This document shows, one piece after another, positions 25,231 to 26,140 of a stretch of DNA of 26,140 nt. The DNA is from DASUAO01 sp046484625 (GTDB taxonomy: Bacteria > Actinomycetota > Acidimicrobiia > IMCC26256 > PALSA-555): contig JAWOIO010000006.1 of assembly GCA_046484625.1 (NCBI GenBank), positions 1 to 26,140 of the forward strand. Reading direction: 5' to 3'. A program made the position numbers and the translations under genes. Under the pieces are notes generated by a model. It did not search any database, was not told the origin of the DNA, and worked only from the letters and a program-made list of their open reading frames with translations. How positions within the stretch are numbered: position 1 is the first letter of the stretch; the number at the start of each line of letters is the position of its first letter.

Positions 25231-26004
25231 TCATTCGCAGGGTCGATCCCACGCTCCGTGGCCAGTTTCCTCGCTCCTCCGAGCCTGACGCGAGGTCACC
25301 AGTACCGCCGCCCCGGCCACGGCCGCCGTCTCGGCCCGCAGGACATGGGCTCCGAGCCCCAATCGGGCCACCGGCCCCAGGCCGTCCCGCTCCTCGGGGT
25401 CGAGGCCTCCCTCCGGGCCCACGAGCAGGGTCCAGCCCTCGGGCCCCGGGTCGGCGAGCAGCCGCGCCGTCGGAGCCCCCAGCTCGGCTACCACCAGTCC
25501 CGGGCGTCCGGCCAGACCCAGGAGCGGCGCCGGCCCGTCGACCACCGGCAGCCAGGCCCGCCGGGACTGCATGGTCGCCTCGCGCGCCACCCGCCGCATC
25601 CGGTGGGTGAAGGCCTCCGCGCGTGCCCCCGCGGGCCGCGCGACGGAGCGCGCCGCGACCACGGGCGCGATCCGGTCGACACCGAGCTCGGTGAGCTGAC
25701 GAACGACGACCTCGGGCTTCGATGCCTTGGTGAGGGCGAAGGCCACGGTGATCTCGGGCTCCTCCTTCTGGATCGTATGGACCGGTCCCGTCGCGCGGAG
25801 CTCGAGCCCCTGACCGCTCACGGCCGTCACCTCGTACTCGCGCCACTCCCCCGCGCCGTCTGTCGCGGTCACGTGCTCGCCGGATCGGAGGCGCCGCACG
25901 CGCGCGAGGTGATGGCCGTCGGGTCCGTCGACTCGGACCTCGTCGTTGAGCCGATCGGTGAGGACGTGCGCGATCGCGCCTGAGGTCGCCGGCCCTGCGT
26001 CCAC
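25231..26004 (-). CDS. rsmE: 16S rRNA (uracil(1498)-N3)-methyltransferase
   Basis: RsmE methylates U1498 of 16S rRNA using SAM. The 257-residue protein has the N-terminal PUA-like domain (HHLARVRRLRSGEHVTATDG) and the SPOUT fold with the knot elements LLVGPEGGLDPEE and LGAHVLRAETAAVAGAAVL. The central TKASKPEVVVRQLTELGVDRIAPVVAARS also fits the family. The start is GTG 26004, six bases after the dnaJ stop, so it is coupled to dnaJ as in most actinobacteria. The C-terminus has a short polar tail with no assigned role. Confidence 0.94.
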   Translation of the reverse strand: MDAGPATSGAIAHVLTDRLNDEVRVDGPDGHHLARVRRLRSGEHVTATDGAGEWREYEVTAVSGQGLELRATGPVHTIQKEEPEITVAFALTKASKPEVVVRQLTELGVDRIAPVVAARSVARPAGARAEAFTHRMRRVAREATMQSRRAWLPVVDGPAPLLGLAGRPGLVVAELGAPTARLLADPGPEGWTLLVGPEGGLDPEERDGLGPVARLGLGAHVLRAETAAVAGAAVLVTSRQARRSEETGHGAWDRPCE

Positions 26005-26010
26005 CCCGCG

Positions 26011-26140
26011 CTACTTCAACGCGGACCGGAGGCGCGAGAGCACGCCCTTCTCCGGTGGCGAGACGCTGTCGCCACGGAGCTCCGCGATCCGGTGCCAGAG
26101 CGCGGCTTCCTCCTCGCCCAGCCGACTGGGAACCTCGACG
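26011..26140 (-). CDS. dnaJ: DnaJ chaperone, C-terminal end (partial)
   Basis: Only the last 42 codons lie in the window; the gene continues past the right edge. The reading ends VEVPSRLGEEEAAL, then LRGDSVSPPEKG and LSRLRSALK, stop TAG. The VEVP opening and the ELRGD..PPEKG closing segment resemble the C-terminal dimerisation tail of DnaJ, and dnaJ directly before rsmE is the usual actinobacterial order. The diagnostic J-domain and zinc repeats are outside the window, so the call rests on the tail and context. Confidence 0.75.
   Translation of the reverse strand, partial: VEVPSRLGEEEAALWHRIAELRGDSVSPPEKGVLSRLRSALK

Overview
This window is a high-GC, densely packed bacterial chromosome segment, almost certainly from an actinobacterium. 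The core gene neighbourhood (dnaJ end, rsmE, phoH, ybeY, CNNM transporter, era, uppS, recO, glyS, ppdK, dgt, dnaG, rpoD), a BldD-type regulator with a c-di-GMP signature, a DUF222/HNH (13E12-type) gene and TAnnnT promoters placed directly before start codons all fit Actinomycetota. An Acidimicrobiia-like lineage is my best guess, but I cannot prove it from this sequence. Twenty-three of the 25 genes lie on the minus strand; only the HNH gene (6134-7378) and a lipid kinase gene (14191-15123) are on the plus strand. There is no gene-free stretch over 300 bases, and I see no rRNA, tRNA, CRISPR array or insertion sequence.

Reading in the main (minus) direction from the right end: the 3' end of a DnaJ gene, rsmE, a BldD-like regulator, then phoH-ybeY-CNNM-era, four genes that overlap end to start and cover RNA maturation and ribosome assembly. 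Next comes an aerobic respiration block: coxB (with a fused cytochrome c domain), coxA, coxC, subunit IV, ctaG and a membrane-anchored cupredoxin. Together they make an A-type, probably caa3-like, cytochrome c oxidase with its copper assembly factor and a probable copper electron carrier. The plus-strand lipid kinase converges on this block and diverges from uppS (cell-wall lipid carrier synthesis). Then follow recO (recombination repair), glyS, a J-like/RDD membrane protein and ppdK, where the last three look like one operon.

The HNH gene converges on ppdK and diverges from dgt (dNTP hydrolysis). A near-perfect actinobacterial LexA/SOS box lies at its 5' end, so it is probably DNA-damage inducible. 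After dgt come a small secreted YxYxxD-repeat protein, dnaG and rpoD (GTGA overlap), and an unrecognised secreted protein.

Most of the window is conserved housekeeping sequence and I do not see a clear new defence or biosynthetic system. The points most worth a second look are the SOS box at the HNH gene, the HPD-less J domain fused to an RDD membrane domain, a 14-bp triplicated repeat that places stop codons in all frames at the end of recO, the recurring leaderless-type promoters, the c-di-GMP motif in the BldD homologue, and the extra cysteine pairs in CoxB.
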